Assembly (NCBI RefSeq): GCF_000422465.1
Contig: NZ_KE383844.1
Span: 557,070 to 621,069 of the forward strand
DNA from: Paenibacillus harenae DSM 16969
GTDB lineage: Bacteria; Bacillota; Bacilli; Paenibacillales; Paenibacillaceae
Direction of reading: 5' to 3'
DNA: 64,000 nucleotides
This document shows, piece after piece, positions 16,579 to 25,687 of this stretch; positions within the stretch are counted from its first letter, which is position 1, and each line of letters begins with the position of its first letter. The position numbers and the translations under genes were made by a program. Under the pieces are notes generated by a model. It did not search any database. It was not told where the DNA came from and saw only the letters and a program-made list of their open reading frames with translations.

Positions 16579-17586
16579 CTACTTTTTCAACAGAAGATAC
16601 AGGAAGTAAGGTCCGCCGATGAGCGCGACCATAATGCCCGCCGGAATGCCTGCGGGATCGACGAGATTGCGTCCAACGGTATCTGCGAACAAGAGCAGCC
16701 ACCCGCCCATAAGTACAGCGATTGGAACGTAATACTGGTGACGGCGTCCAATAATCGCCTTGGCGATATGCGGAGCCATCAGACCGACGAACGCGATGCC
16801 TCCGGTGACGGATACGGCCGCAGCGGCCAGAGCAACGGCAATCCCGAGCAGCAGCAGCCGGTTCCGGTTAATGGAGACGCCGGCCCCGACGGCAACCGCT
16901 TCGTCCATCGCCAGCAGGTTAAGAACGTTGGACTTATACAGCGTGTACGGAAGCAGGATCGCAAGCCACGGCATGAGCGACCATACGAACGGCCAATCCG
17001 CTCCCCAAATATTGCCCGCCAGCCACTTCGCGATAAAATCGACCTTCCTGTAATCGGCCGAAGAGATCAGGACAATCATTAAGCCTGACAGCGCCATCGC
17101 GAAGCCTACTCCAACGAGCACGAGCTTGACAGGCTGCAGCCCCGTCTTTTTGGAATAAGAGAACAAATAGATTAGTGCGGCAGTGGCCAGCGCTCCTCCG
17201 AACGCGACAAGCGGAAGCGCATAAGCGAACGTCTTCGGATCGAGAGGGAAATAAAGAAAAAATACCGAAATCGCCACGCCTGCTCCCGCGTTAATGCCGA
17301 CAATGCCGGGATCGGCCAAATCGTTTCGCGTAATGCCTTGCAGGATTGCGCCGGACAGAGCGAGAGCCATGCCGGCCAGCAAAGTCACGACGATTCGCGG
17401 CATACGAATGGAGAACAGTACGAGATTTTCCTTGGTTGTACCATGCCCAAGCAGCGCCTGGATCAACCGATCGAAAGAGAGCGACCCGGAGCCAATGCTG
17501 ATTCCAACAACGATCGTCGCCAGGATAAGCAGCAGCAAGGTCACGAGGACGGCAGCTTGTTTTTGAACTTTCGCGGCCCTGATCAT
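16579..17586 (-). CDS. Iron-siderophore ABC transporter permease (FecCD family), second subunit
   Basis: 335 residues with about nine to ten membrane helices. Family motifs are IRMPRIVVTLLAGMALALSG, AILQGITRNDLADPGIVGIN and the coupling segment GGIAFVGLMAPHIAKAIIGR. It forms a heterodimer with the upstream permease; the two genes overlap by 4 bp. No ATPase gene is in the cluster, so an ATPase encoded elsewhere (FhuC/YusV-like) must serve it, as is common for Bacillus siderophore systems. Confidence 0.9.
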   Translation of the reverse strand: MIRAAKVQKQAAVLVTLLLLILATIVVGISIGSGSLSFDRLIQALLGHGTTKENLVLFSIRMPRIVVTLLAGMALALSGAILQGITRNDLADPGIVGINAGAGVAISVFFLYFPLDPKTFAYALPLVAFGGALATAALIYLFSYSKKTGLQPVKLVLVGVGFAMALSGLMIVLISSADYRKVDFIAKWLAGNIWGADWPFVWSLMPWLAILLPYTLYKSNVLNLLAMDEAVAVGAGVSINRNRLLLLGIAVALAAAAVSVTGGIAFVGLMAPHIAKAIIGRRHQYYVPIAVLMGGWLLLFADTVGRNLVDPAGIPAGIMVALIGGPYFLYLLLKK

Positions 17587-18590
17587 GACAGCGACTTCAC
17601 TCCTTTACGCACAACGAACAAGAAGAACGGGAGCCCGAGTACCGCCATAATAGCCACGACCGGCGTCTCGAAAGGTGCGAAGAGCGTTCGGCCGAGCGTA
17701 TCCGCCATTAACATAAACGTCGCTCCCCAGACGATCGACATCGGGATGACCGCGCGATAATCGGTCCCGAACAGCGCTCTTACCATGTGGGGAATCATCA
17801 GCCCGATGAACGCCATGTTTCCGACGAGCGCAACGGCCGCACCGGCCAGCAAAATAATCATGATGTACAATACAGCTTTAATGTAAGCCGTTCTTAGCCC
17901 CAAGCCTACGGCGACTTCTTCATTCAAGCTTAAAATCGTAAGCGACTTGGACAAGACGATTGCGACAAGGAGGGCAACGACGATGAAAGGACTAATGACT
18001 TGAATTTGCCCCCACGTTGTGCCGACCAGCCCCCCTGCTGTCCACATCGTCACGTCTTTGGACGACTTGAACAAGAGGCCGATACCGTCCGATACGGCAT
18101 ACAGAAATGCGGACACCGCCGAGCCGGCCAGGACGATCCGGAACGGAGACAAGCCGCCTTTCTTCGCCGCGCCAATGCCGATAACAAGAAGCATGCCCAG
18201 CGCGGCCCCGACGAAGCAGATGAGCATGATCCCAAAATAATTTAGCGCCGGCATCACGGCAATAGCCAGGGCGAGCGACGCGTTCGCTCCAGCAGTCAGC
18301 CCGAGCAGTCCGGGGTCCGCAAGCGGATTGCGCGTCAAGCCTTGCATGATCGCGCCGGCCACCGCAAGCGCGGCGCCGACAAGCATGGCGGCCACTTCCC
18401 GCGGGTAACGGATTTCCCGAAGCATCGCGATCTTATCATCCCCGACACGGTTAGCCAGGACATGCCAGAGCTCGCGCAAAGACACATCCTTCGCGCCGAG
18501 CAGCATAGCGAGCAAGAACATGACCGCAAGCGCCGCAAGGCTGATTGCGATTTTGAGGGCAAAAGAATGGAACGACCGACTGCCACGCAT
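17583..18590 (-). CDS. Iron-siderophore ABC transporter permease (FecCD family), first subunit
   Basis: 335 residues. IRYPREVAAMLVGAALAVAG, AIMQGLTRNPLADPGLLGLT and NMAFIGLMIPHMVRALFG mark the FecCD family. It lies downstream of the binding-protein gene and a terminator-like hairpin, so permease expression is probably lower than that of the binding protein. Confidence 0.9.
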   Translation of the reverse strand: MRGSRSFHSFALKIAISLAALAVMFLLAMLLGAKDVSLRELWHVLANRVGDDKIAMLREIRYPREVAAMLVGAALAVAGAIMQGLTRNPLADPGLLGLTAGANASLALAIAVMPALNYFGIMLICFVGAALGMLLVIGIGAAKKGGLSPFRIVLAGSAVSAFLYAVSDGIGLLFKSSKDVTMWTAGGLVGTTWGQIQVISPFIVVALLVAIVLSKSLTILSLNEEVAVGLGLRTAYIKAVLYIMIILLAGAAVALVGNMAFIGLMIPHMVRALFGTDYRAVIPMSIVWGATFMLMADTLGRTLFAPFETPVVAIMAVLGLPFFLFVVRKGVKSLS

Positions 18591-18630
18591 GATGCGTTTC
18601 CTCCTTCCAGGTTATAATGACGCGAAAAAA

Positions 18631-18665
18631 CCGAGATCGCCTGCATCTTGCCTGAGGCATCTCGG
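18631..18665 (-). terminator. Intra-operon terminator/attenuator after the binding-protein gene
   Basis: On the minus strand CCGAGAT-GCCT...AGGC-GATCTCGG is followed by TTTTTT. It lies between the highly needed binding protein and the permeases and would lower permease expression. Confidence 0.7.
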
Positions 18666-18697
18666 CCTTCTTCACCAGTCCGCATGCTATGCGAAGC

Positions 18698-19642
18698 TTA
18701 TTTCAGGAAACCTTCCTTGAAGATGTTCAACAGATAATCGAGTGTCATTGGATCGCTGTACGTTGCAGCTTCCGTTTCGATCTCAATGATGCGGTTATTT
18801 TTGACGGCAGGAATTTTCTGCCAAGTATCTGTCTGCATGAAGGAATTGTCTCCCTCGGCGCTTCTGCTTAGAACGACGTAATCGCCGGCGTAGTCACTGA
18901 GAACTTCCGGGGATAGGGTATAGTAGCCCGGACCAAGAGCATCCGCTTTAACTTTCTCCGGCATGTTCAGTCCCATCGCCTGATACAGCAGCTCGGTTCC
19001 CCGCGCCCAGTTGTTGCCGAACACATAGAAGTTTTTCGAGTCGGTCTCGATGACCGATACCGTCGCGTCCTCGCCGATCTTCGCTTTGATTTCTTGTCCG
19101 ACTGCTTCAGCCCGCAGCTTGAAATCGTCAATCCAAGCCTGCGTTTCCTGCTCCTTGTTCAGCAGCTTGCCGATTTCGAGCTGCTGCGCCAGGTAATCCA
19201 GTTTCCCCCAAGTGTATGCGACTGTAGGCGCGATCTCCTCCAGCTTATCGATACTTTTGCTGCTTGCGTCAGCAATGATCAGATCCGGTTCCAGCTCTAC
19301 GATCTTCTCCAGATTGTCTTCGGATACAACGGTTACCCCGGTCACTTTCTCGGTGAAAATCGGGTTTTTGAACGTCCACTCATCGACGCCGATAACCGTT
19401 CCGTTCAGCGAGATGACGTTCAGTGCGTTCGTTAGAGCGACAATGCGCTGCGGATTGGCCGGCACTTCTACCGGGCCGAGCTCGGATTGATATGTAATCG
19501 TGCCGGAGTTGGTCGATGGCTCGGACGCCGCCGGCTCGCTAGCGCTTGGAGAAGGCGATCCGTTATTCGCGTTATTGCCCCCGCAAGCACTGATAATGAC
19601 ACACAACAAAAAAATAAATGGAATAAGCAGTTTTTTATTCAC
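18698..19642 (-). CDS. Iron-siderophore ABC transporter substrate-binding lipoprotein
   Basis: 314 residues. The signal peptide ends in the lipobox IISAC with Cys at about 20, followed by a Ser/Pro/Ala-rich linker. The FhuD/FecB-like fold has LGPVEVPANPQRIVALTNAL, WTFKNPIFTEKV, LEPDLIIADASS and a C-terminal TLDYLLNIFKEGFLK. It captures a ferric siderophore outside the membrane and hands it to the FecCD pair. A Fur box precedes the gene. Confidence 0.9.
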   Translation of the reverse strand: MNKKLLIPFIFLLCVIISACGGNNANNGSPSPSASEPAASEPSTNSGTITYQSELGPVEVPANPQRIVALTNALNVISLNGTVIGVDEWTFKNPIFTEKVTGVTVVSEDNLEKIVELEPDLIIADASSKSIDKLEEIAPTVAYTWGKLDYLAQQLEIGKLLNKEQETQAWIDDFKLRAEAVGQEIKAKIGEDATVSVIETDSKNFYVFGNNWARGTELLYQAMGLNMPEKVKADALGPGYYTLSPEVLSDYAGDYVVLSRSAEGDNSFMQTDTWQKIPAVKNNRIIEIETEAATYSDPMTLDYLLNIFKEGFLK

Positions 19643-19660
19643 CTTGATGATTCCCCCAAA

Positions 19661-19675
19661 TGATATTGATTATCA
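19661..19675. promoter_or_regulatory. Fur box
   Basis: TGATATTGATTATCA matches the 7-1-7 consensus TGATAATNATTATCA at all but one position. It lies 19 bp upstream of the binding-protein start. Confidence 0.8.
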
Positions 19676-19747
19676 ACCTCACTTGAACTAATATAACTAT
19701 ATTTAACTGGGTTGTCAACAAAATAAACGCTGTATTCTAGGCCATTA

Positions 19748-20071
19748 TCACCAGACATTCCTCTCTTTCCCGCATAACACAATGAACATCGTTTCCTGAA
19801 TGACATAAAGGGCAAAGAGACAAGGATCGATAAAGGTAACCTTGGCCTGCACAGGTCCGCCCGATATGCAGCCCAGCAAGAAGTCCGTATAATAATAAAA
19901 CCAGATTTCCTTTTCTTTAACTACATTAAGCGCGTAGCAGTCGGCAATATCCGCCGCGTGATTCCCGTATACTTTGTTGCCGAGTTCATCACAGGCTACA
20001 AGGCCGAGAGCACCTATGGATTCTTCGATTCTTTTATCTGCTACGATTAGCACCTTGTAGGCTTTTCGCAT
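19748..20071 (-). CDS. Hypothetical protein, possibly truncated
   Basis: 107 residues. The N-terminal part (YKVLIVADKRIEESIGALGL, ADCYALNVVKEKEIWFYYYT) looks like a folded domain with an aspartate- and aromatic-rich core, but I do not recognise the family. The last 35 residues look less ordered, so the C-terminus may have been lost. Its ATG sits at the edge of a sulfurtransferase remnant that overlaps it by 4 bp; no clear SD precedes it. Expression is doubtful. Confidence 0.4.
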   Translation of the reverse strand: MRKAYKVLIVADKRIEESIGALGLVACDELGNKVYGNHAADIADCYALNVVKEKEIWFYYYTDFLLGCISGGPVQAKVTFIDPCLFALYVIQETMFIVLCGKERNVW

Positions 20072-20144
20072 ACAGACTCACGTTTGTGAGGCCCGCATCC
20101 TGCAGGGAGAAGACGTTCGGCGTTGCCGTAACACCGAAGTCGCA
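20068..20144 (-). pseudogene. Sulfurtransferase (rhodanese) tail remnant 1
   Basis: In one minus frame this reads CDFGVTATPNVFSLQDAGLT then NVSLYA, matching CGSGVTATPNVIALQEAGYN, KVRLYA of the intact enzyme at 31112-31948. Similarity starts at the active-site cysteine codon and stops at the start codon of the next gene. Confidence 0.65.
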
Positions 20145-20236
20145 TTTCCTCATCACGCGTCCCTTGACTTAAGTCAATGAACATTCATAGCTCTCCCATT
20201 ACAATGAGATCAAAACAATAATGAGGGGGTTATTCG

Positions 20237-20944
20237 ATGGTTAGCTCAAAACAAGAACGATCGGATCAGCGAAAAGCTGCGCTGACTGGGGGAATATCGC
20301 TTATCCTGATGGTGTTAGCCGCATTTTTTTCGTATGGCTTTATCCATGGAAGCCTTATGGCGCAAGGGGATGCCGGCACTACGTTCCGGAACATCCAGTT
20401 ATCGAGCATGCTATTCAAGGCTGAAATTTTTGGTTGGGTCGTCATCCTCATCTGCGATATTGCGGTCGCTTGGGCCTTCTATATTTTTCTGAAGCCTATC
20501 CATCGCCATCTTTCTTTGCTTGGCGCGTGGCTCCGTCTTATTTATTCGGCGATTCTGGGAATAGCGATCGCAAACTTATTGTTCGTCATGCACCTTACGG
20601 ATAAAAGGAATGATCCATCCCTGTTTCCAACCGATTATCTTCAAGCTCAGACGCTTCTGCATATGGATACATTCGAATCGATCTGGTCTGTTGGTTTAAT
20701 TATTTTCGGGGGACATCTTCTAATTGCGGGCTATGTCGCTTTCAAATCAAGCTCTATCCCTAAACTCGTTAGCATCTTATTATTAATAGCCTCCGTCGGC
20801 TATATCGCGATTCACATATGCAGCACTTTTTTGCCGCAATATGAAGGGGTTGTTTCGGTACTTGAATATGTATTCATGGTGCCCATGTTTGCGGGAGAAT
20901 TCGGCTTTGGATTATGGCTGCTTTTCAAAGGAGGCAAATCATGA
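20237..20944 (+). CDS. DUF4386-family membrane protein
   Basis: 235 residues from ATG 20237 with GAGGGGG upstream. It has about six hydrophobic segments; QRKAALTGGISLILMVLAAF, FKAEIFGWVVILICDIAVAW and MHLTDKRNDPSLFPTDYLQA are typical of the DUF4386 group. It overlaps the stop end of the convergent Crp-family gene by 6 bp, a frequent arrangement for a regulator and its partner gene. Function unknown. Confidence 0.75.
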   Translation: MVSSKQERSDQRKAALTGGISLILMVLAAFFSYGFIHGSLMAQGDAGTTFRNIQLSSMLFKAEIFGWVVILICDIAVAWAFYIFLKPIHRHLSLLGAWLRLIYSAILGIAIANLLFVMHLTDKRNDPSLFPTDYLQAQTLLHMDTFESIWSVGLIIFGGHLLIAGYVAFKSSSIPKLVSILLLIASVGYIAIHICSTFLPQYEGVVSVLEYVFMVPMFAGEFGFGLWLLFKGGKS

Positions 20945-21508
20945 ACTTTGGACTCGTTTCTTAATTCTGCTTAATGATTCCGGAGTCAAGCCCAAAAAAC
21001 TTGCCAATTGATGCTGGGGTACCCGATCGATTAATTGAGGCCGGTTCCGTAACATCGATTTGAATCGTTCTTCGGGTGTAGACGCGATAAATGCTGCGAA
21101 CTCCTCCTGCATCTGCCCGAAACTTTCTTCGATCATCTTGCGTGTCATTAGCTCCAATTGCCTGTGTTTGCGATACATTTCCTCTTCGGTATACAAGTCG
21201 CCAACGACAAGACAGGAGTCTTCCAGACACATAAAGGCATACTCGGACGGTTTAGGATGAACGAACATCGAGATAGCTTGTTCTTCCGTATAGAAGTTGG
21301 ACGTGATCTCTTTGCCTCCTTCGTCAACCGAATACTGCCTGACGCAACCCTTCAGCACGAAGTAACATTTAGCGGGAACGTCTCCTTGTCTAAGGAGTAC
21401 CGTTCCTTTTTTATATGCCTCAACAAGGATCTCGTCGAGAATCGTCTGCTGGTCTGCTTCGTTAAGAGGGGTAAATCTAGTCATATACTTAAGCAATAAG
21501 TTCTTCAT
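20939..21508 (-). CDS. Crp/Fnr-family transcriptional regulator
   Basis: 189 residues from ATG 21508, with AGGAGG 9 nt upstream. The cyclic-nucleotide-binding-like domain is clear (YKKGTVLLRQGDVPAKCYFV, LKGCVRQYSVDEGGKEITSN, FYTEEQAISMFVHP). A short C-terminal HTH follows (VPQHQLASFLGLTPESLSRI). No Fnr-type cysteine cluster is present. It belongs to the group of small Crp-like proteins common in Bacteroidetes and Paenibacillus, with unknown ligands. Confidence 0.85.
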   Translation of the reverse strand: MKNLLLKYMTRFTPLNEADQQTILDEILVEAYKKGTVLLRQGDVPAKCYFVLKGCVRQYSVDEGGKEITSNFYTEEQAISMFVHPKPSEYAFMCLEDSCLVVGDLYTEEEMYRKHRQLELMTRKMIEESFGQMQEEFAAFIASTPEERFKSMLRNRPQLIDRVPQHQLASFLGLTPESLSRIKKRVQSS

Positions 21509-21610
21509 TGGATTTTCCTCCTCTCTGCTAACAATAGACCCGTTCATTTATCGCCGTTTGGTACAATTAATGGCCTCGCTGAATAACACACGATTTTTCC
21601 AAAACTCTGT

Positions 21611-21978
21611 TTATGAGGATCGAACGTCACAGAAGTACAGAGCCTCGACGTAGAACGCAATTTTCTCATAGACTTTTCCTTCGAAGCTGTTTAGACTCGA
21701 TAATTCCGTCAATCCTTCAAGAATTCCTTCCCCGTAATTATACTTCAGCGACTGAATTCGATCCTGTGTCATATAATCGGCATTATTGTTCTGATATGTT
21801 TCTAGCGTCTTATCAAACAATTCATCGTGTTCATATAAACATAGATGCTGTTGTATTCATCCGTAATTTCCGCTGGGATCGGCGGACTCTCGCTAAACCC
21901 AGCCTCATCCTGATCACCTGCTATGTAATATCCTTTACTGCGAATCGGCGTCTTCCCGTCCAGCAATCGACCTAACAT
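21611..21978 (-). pseudogene. Frameshifted gene of unknown family
   Basis: From 21978 the frame reads MLGRLLDGKTPIRSKGYYIA and on to ITDEYNSIYVY, then runs to a stop. The adjacent frame continues with YEHDELFDKTLETYQNNNAD and ends at 21611. A duplicated TA in GTTTATATGAAC (about 21834-21846) explains the shift. Both halves look like coding sequence. No SD is visible and the true N-terminus may be missing. Confidence 0.55.
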
Positions 21979-22147
21979 TGATTAGTACAAGTTCACGCGA
22001 TATTCCCCTCTCGCGGGCATAACCATTGTTTATTGCATGTATAAACTCACACCGTTATAATAAAACTAATGAAGGAGCCGTGCGCCAACACGACTCCTAG
22101 CACAGTAGACCGCTTCAAAGGCAGTCGGCTTTGGTTATTTAGTCAGA

Positions 22148-22182
22148 AATAGACCGTTCACCTAGCAGAGGGGCGGTCTATT
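22148..22182. terminator. Terminator overlapping the toxin stop codon
   Basis: A perfect 9-bp stem, AATAGACCG (22148-22156) with CGGTCTATT (22174-22182), ends the toxin mRNA and includes its stop codon. In type I systems of this class the antisense antitoxin RNA is transcribed toward this region from the plus strand. Confidence 0.6.
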
Positions 22183-22285
22183 CCTTTTGGTTGATCGCTG
22201 CAACGATGGTAACAACCACCGTTAGCAGCGCAATAATTAACGCACCAAAACTGATCATCAGCGTCAACGCGTCTTTAACCTCCAT
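22178..22285 (-). CDS. Putative holin-like type I toxin
   Basis: A 35-residue single-helix peptide: MEVKDALTLMISFGALIIAL, then LTVVVTIVAAINQKE. This is the putative holin-like toxin family of Firmicutes (MEVKDAL start, one transmembrane helix, short charged tail). ATG 22285 is 7 nt after AAGGGAGG; an earlier in-frame ATG at 22291 is too close to it. Such peptides are usually controlled by a convergent antisense RNA; a partner RNA cannot be proven here. A broken second copy is at 36744-36858. Confidence 0.7.
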   Translation of the reverse strand: MEVKDALTLMISFGALIIALLTVVVTIVAAINQKE

Positions 22286-22349
22286 AGGCATCCCTCCCTT
22301 ATTGGAGAGGTAGCCCACCACCCTTGCAAGCATTCTATGTGCTTGTCCT

Positions 22350-22355
22350 ATTATA
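22350..22355 (-). promoter_or_regulatory. Extended -10 promoter of the toxin gene
   Basis: The minus strand has TGCTATAAT, a perfect extended -10 element, about 65 bp upstream of the toxin start. The -35 region (GTTAAT, 18 bp away) is weak. Confidence 0.5.
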
Positions 22356-22542
22356 GCATAATTTGTCAGATGGATTAACAGACAAACGAATACTATTCTA
22401 TGCCTTTCAGCTATTCCTCGTCCCCGCCGCCACCGGATGGTAGGTGGCTACAACACTGTTGTTTGCAGCATGTTGGTGGTTGTTTGCAGTCGAAAGCCTA
22501 TCGACGGATGCGCAAAATATTGATGCATACGATCGTGCTCGA

Positions 22543-22738
22543 CCCGAAGCTTCATGAACATGTTTTCAGAGCGCGAGCGTTGACTCCGTGTTATCTTTTA
22601 GCGCATTTAAGTACAGTGCAAAGAGGACATCGCCGTAAAGGTGTATCCGAGTCGCATACTATTATCCTGCTCAAGCCATCTCTACGTCCCCCGTCGCCAC
22701 TAGATTTCCCTCATAAAAATCCAACCACTCCAGCTATC
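22543..22738 (-). pseudogene. Sulfurtransferase tail remnant 2 with its downstream flank
   Basis: The minus strand reads DSWSGWI, then after a frameshift YEGNLVATGDVE, matching SWSDWISYEGNPIATGEE of the intact enzyme. Further downstream, 22543-22600 (CGGAGTCAAC...CTCTGAAAA...GTTCA) matches the flank of remnant 5 at 36975-37025. The rest of the 648-bp stretch 22292-22939 has no gene; 22447-22490 resembles 29767-29810. Confidence 0.6.
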
Positions 22739-22939
22739 AAGTTTTGTATAAAGCCATTTTAATTGTACATTTCGAATGAAACTCTGCATCTCAAATTCGG
22801 ATTTACAAGGAACTATGCATCCGGAATGGAATCCGGAAAAAAACTCTTATATGTAAAATTTATCGTGACGGGCTCCCTCTTTTCTGCTATTGTTTATTCA
22901 ATTTATTCTTATAATTCAAGTTGGGTGGAGTGGTCGGAC

Positions 22940-23740
22940 ATGAGGGCTTACGGTTACCTGATTAAAATGCGGATGCTGACCTCGCTCGCCTACCGTTTCG
23001 ACGTGTGGATCGGCATGATCGGCGACGTCATCCTGCTCGCGGCGACGGTCTTCATCTGGAAAGCGGCATACGGCGGCGACGTTCTCGGGTCGGGCGCATC
23101 CGTCGTCGGGCTGGACGGCATGATCACGTACACGGTCATCTCCGTCCTGATGACCGCCGTGTTCAGCACCGGCGTACAGAACACGATTTACACCCAAGTT
23201 CGTGAAGGCAACATCGCGCTAGACTTTATGCGCCCGCTGAACCTGCTCGGCATCTATTTGTCCGAGGACCTTGGGACCATGGTCAGCTCGATCGTGAACA
23301 AAGCGGTTCCGCTCGTGCTGATGGCGGCTCTGCTGTTCGGATTCCCGATGCCGGACAGCCCGATAGCGGCCGCGTTGTTTACCGTCAGTTGCATGCTCAG
23401 CTTCATGATCTTGTGGCTCATGAGCGCGATGGTCGGACTCGTTGCTTTCTGGGTGGCCGAGCTCGGCAATCTGGGCATGGTCAAGGATGCGTTCGTCCGC
23501 GTGCTGTCGGGGAGCATGGTGCCGCTATGGTTTTTCCCCGAAGGGCTGCAGCGGGTGTCGGAGTGGCTGCCGTTTCAGTATACGTACCAGCTGCCGCTCA
23601 GCGTCTACATCGGCATGGCAAAGCCCGCGGAGGCGCTGCGCGGAATGGGCGTGCAGTTGATCTGGATCGCATTGCTCGGCGTGCTGCTCGCTTGGATTTG
23701 GACGCGGGCGCGCGGCAAAGTGATGGTACAGGGAGGATGA
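22940..23740 (+). CDS. ABC-2 type permease (DUF990/ABC2_membrane_6), subunit 1
   Basis: 266 residues from ATG 22940, with GGTGGAG 9 nt upstream; the frame is open further up but that part is AT-rich and unlike the family. Six membrane helices are expected. SLAYRFDVWIGMIGDVILLA, VREGNIALDFMRPLNLLGIY and WLPFQYTYQLPLSVYIG are typical of DUF990 permeases. These act as pairs with one ATPase in export systems such as the viologen exporter of cyanobacteria. The operon is visibly GC-richer than its flanks. Confidence 0.85.
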   Translation: MRAYGYLIKMRMLTSLAYRFDVWIGMIGDVILLAATVFIWKAAYGGDVLGSGASVVGLDGMITYTVISVLMTAVFSTGVQNTIYTQVREGNIALDFMRPLNLLGIYLSEDLGTMVSSIVNKAVPLVLMAALLFGFPMPDSPIAAALFTVSCMLSFMILWLMSAMVGLVAFWVAELGNLGMVKDAFVRVLSGSMVPLWFFPEGLQRVSEWLPFQYTYQLPLSVYIGMAKPAEALRGMGVQLIWIALLGVLLAWIWTRARGKVMVQGG

Positions 23741-23747
23741 GGCGAGC

Positions 23748-24560
23748 ATGAGCGATGTTAGGCACTATTTGACCGTATTCGGCTATTACGCGAAGCTGGC
23801 GATTCAGCGGCAGCTCGAATATCCTCTTTTTCTCGTCAGTTGGCTGCTCATGATCCCGACGCAATATTTCGCCGGCGTGTGGATGCTCCGCATTATCGTC
23901 GACCGGTTCCAGCCGCTCGAAGGATGGGCGTTCGACGATCTCGCATTTCTGTACGGCCTCGGGCTGCTCAGCCACGGGCTCGTCGTCGTGTTCTTCATCC
24001 CGACTTGGGGCACCGAGTTCGCGGTTATTCGCGGAGAGTTCGATCGGCTGCTGCTTCGTCCGATGAACGTCTTTTTCCAATTCATTACCGGATATTTCAA
24101 CTTCATCGGACTAATCGACCTCATACCGGGCGTCGTCATCTTCTTGTATGCGGCACACGCGGTCGATTTCGTCTGGGGACCCGGCAACGTCGTCAAGCTT
24201 GCGCTCGTCGTGATCGGCGGCCTGTTCATTCGCGGCAGTTTGTACACGATCGTCGGGGCGGTCGCTTTCTGGACGAAACGCAGCCGAAACCTGATCAACA
24301 TGTCGGTTGCGACATTGGAGCGAACGACCATGTATCCGCTGACCCTGTACCCGCATGCGGTGCAGGCGGTGCTGACGTTTCTGTTCCCGATCGGCTTTAT
24401 CAGCTTCTATCCGGCGGAGAGCTTCCTTGGCAAGACATCATCGCTGGAGCTGCCGCTTGGCATGGCGATTTGGACGCCGATCGCGGGCATCGTCTGCATG
24501 GCTGTTGCTTATACGATTTTCCGGATGGGATTACGCAAATACGAGAGCGCAGGTTCATAG
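23748..24560 (+). CDS. ABC-2 type permease (DUF990/ABC2_membrane_6), subunit 2
   Basis: 270 residues, starting 7 bp after subunit 1. It has the same fold: QLEYPLFLVSWLLMIPTQYF, VIRGEFDRLLLRPMNVFFQF and FPIGFISFYPAESFLGKTS, the FYPA segment being a family hallmark. Together with subunit 1 it should form the heterodimeric membrane channel. The cargo is unknown. Confidence 0.85.
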   Translation: MSDVRHYLTVFGYYAKLAIQRQLEYPLFLVSWLLMIPTQYFAGVWMLRIIVDRFQPLEGWAFDDLAFLYGLGLLSHGLVVVFFIPTWGTEFAVIRGEFDRLLLRPMNVFFQFITGYFNFIGLIDLIPGVVIFLYAAHAVDFVWGPGNVVKLALVVIGGLFIRGSLYTIVGAVAFWTKRSRNLINMSVATLERTTMYPLTLYPHAVQAVLTFLFPIGFISFYPAESFLGKTSSLELPLGMAIWTPIAGIVCMAVAYTIFRMGLRKYESAGS

Positions 24561-24572
24561 GGGGCATATAGA

Positions 24573-25553
24573 GTGGCGATTATCGAAGTTAACGATTTGG
24601 TTAAGGAATTTGTAGTCGTGCGCAAAAAAACGGGACTTGGGAGCGCGCTGCGCAGTCTGGTTCTCCCGGATAAAAAGATTGTGCGGGGCGTGGACGGCTT
24701 GTCGTTCGACATCGAGCAAGGGGATATCGTCGGGTATATCGGACCTAACGGCGCGGGAAAAAGCACAACGATCAAAATGTTGACGGGCATCCTCCACCCG
24801 ACGGCCGGCAGTATCCGTGTCTGCGGCTTGTCGCCGCAGAAAGAACGCAAAGCCGTCGTGCGCCAGCTTGGTGTCGTGTTCGGTCAGCGCACGCAGCTGT
24901 ACTGGGATTTGCGCCTGGGCGAGACGTTCGAGCTGCTCAAGCGGATTTACCGGATCGAGGACAAACGGTTTAAGGCGACGCTGGACATGCTAAACGACGT
25001 GCTGCGCATTGAGGATTTTATCGATACGCCAGTGCGCCAGCTTTCGCTCGGCCAGCGGATGCGGGGCGATCTGGCTGCGTCTATGATCCACGAGCCAACG
25101 GTGCTGTTCCTCGACGAACCAACAATCGGGCTCGACGCCGATGCAAAGCATGCGATTCGCCGGTTCATTCGGACGATGAACCGCGAGCGGCGCATGACGG
25201 TCGTATTGACGACGCATGACCTCGACGACGTCGAGCAGTTGTGCTCGCGTCTGCTCGTCGTCAATCACGGCCGTATCGTCGAGGACGGACCGCTGGACGC
25301 GATCGTCGGAAAGTTGGCGCCGCACCGCCTGCTCGTGATCGAGCTCTCCGAAGCTGCGCAGTTGCCCGGGCATGAGCACGCGAAGATCGTGCGGCAGGAC
25401 GGGCTCAAGGTGTGGTATCAGTTCGACAAATCCGGCATTACGGCGGCCGAGCTGATCGCCGACTTATCGGGAAAGCTGCCGATCCGCGACCTTAGCGTCC
25501 AGGAGCCGGACATCGAGGACGCGATTCGTGAGGTCTATCGGACGACCGGGTGA
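24573..25553 (+). CDS. ABC transporter ATP-binding subunit of the DUF990 exporter
   Basis: 326 residues from GTG 24573 (SD AGGGGG). Walker A GPNGAGKST is near residue 67, then QRTQLYWDLRLGETFELLKR, signature LSLGQRMRGDLAAS and Walker B VLFLDEPTIGLD, with the switch His in LTTHDLDDVEQL. The C-terminal 80 residues form the extension typical of DUF990-associated ATPases. It powers the two permeases encoded just upstream. Confidence 0.9.
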   Translation: MAIIEVNDLVKEFVVVRKKTGLGSALRSLVLPDKKIVRGVDGLSFDIEQGDIVGYIGPNGAGKSTTIKMLTGILHPTAGSIRVCGLSPQKERKAVVRQLGVVFGQRTQLYWDLRLGETFELLKRIYRIEDKRFKATLDMLNDVLRIEDFIDTPVRQLSLGQRMRGDLAASMIHEPTVLFLDEPTIGLDADAKHAIRRFIRTMNRERRMTVVLTTHDLDDVEQLCSRLLVVNHGRIVEDGPLDAIVGKLAPHRLLVIELSEAAQLPGHEHAKIVRQDGLKVWYQFDKSGITAAELIADLSGKLPIRDLSVQEPDIEDAIREVYRTTG

Positions 25554-25687
25554 AGCGCTATCCTTACCCGGCAGGCATTAGCTTGAGTTTCTCTAAGCGT
25601 ATCTCGTCTAACAGAGAAGCATTCGCGAGAAAATCTTCTTGATATCCGTATTGTAAATAGAGGAAAGAGGGATTACTCCCTCTCCCC

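Noticed and set aside
22400..22762. Open frame of 120 codons on the plus strand
   Set aside because: Composition is not protein-like, there is no SD, and it runs through a sulfurtransferase remnant on the other strand.
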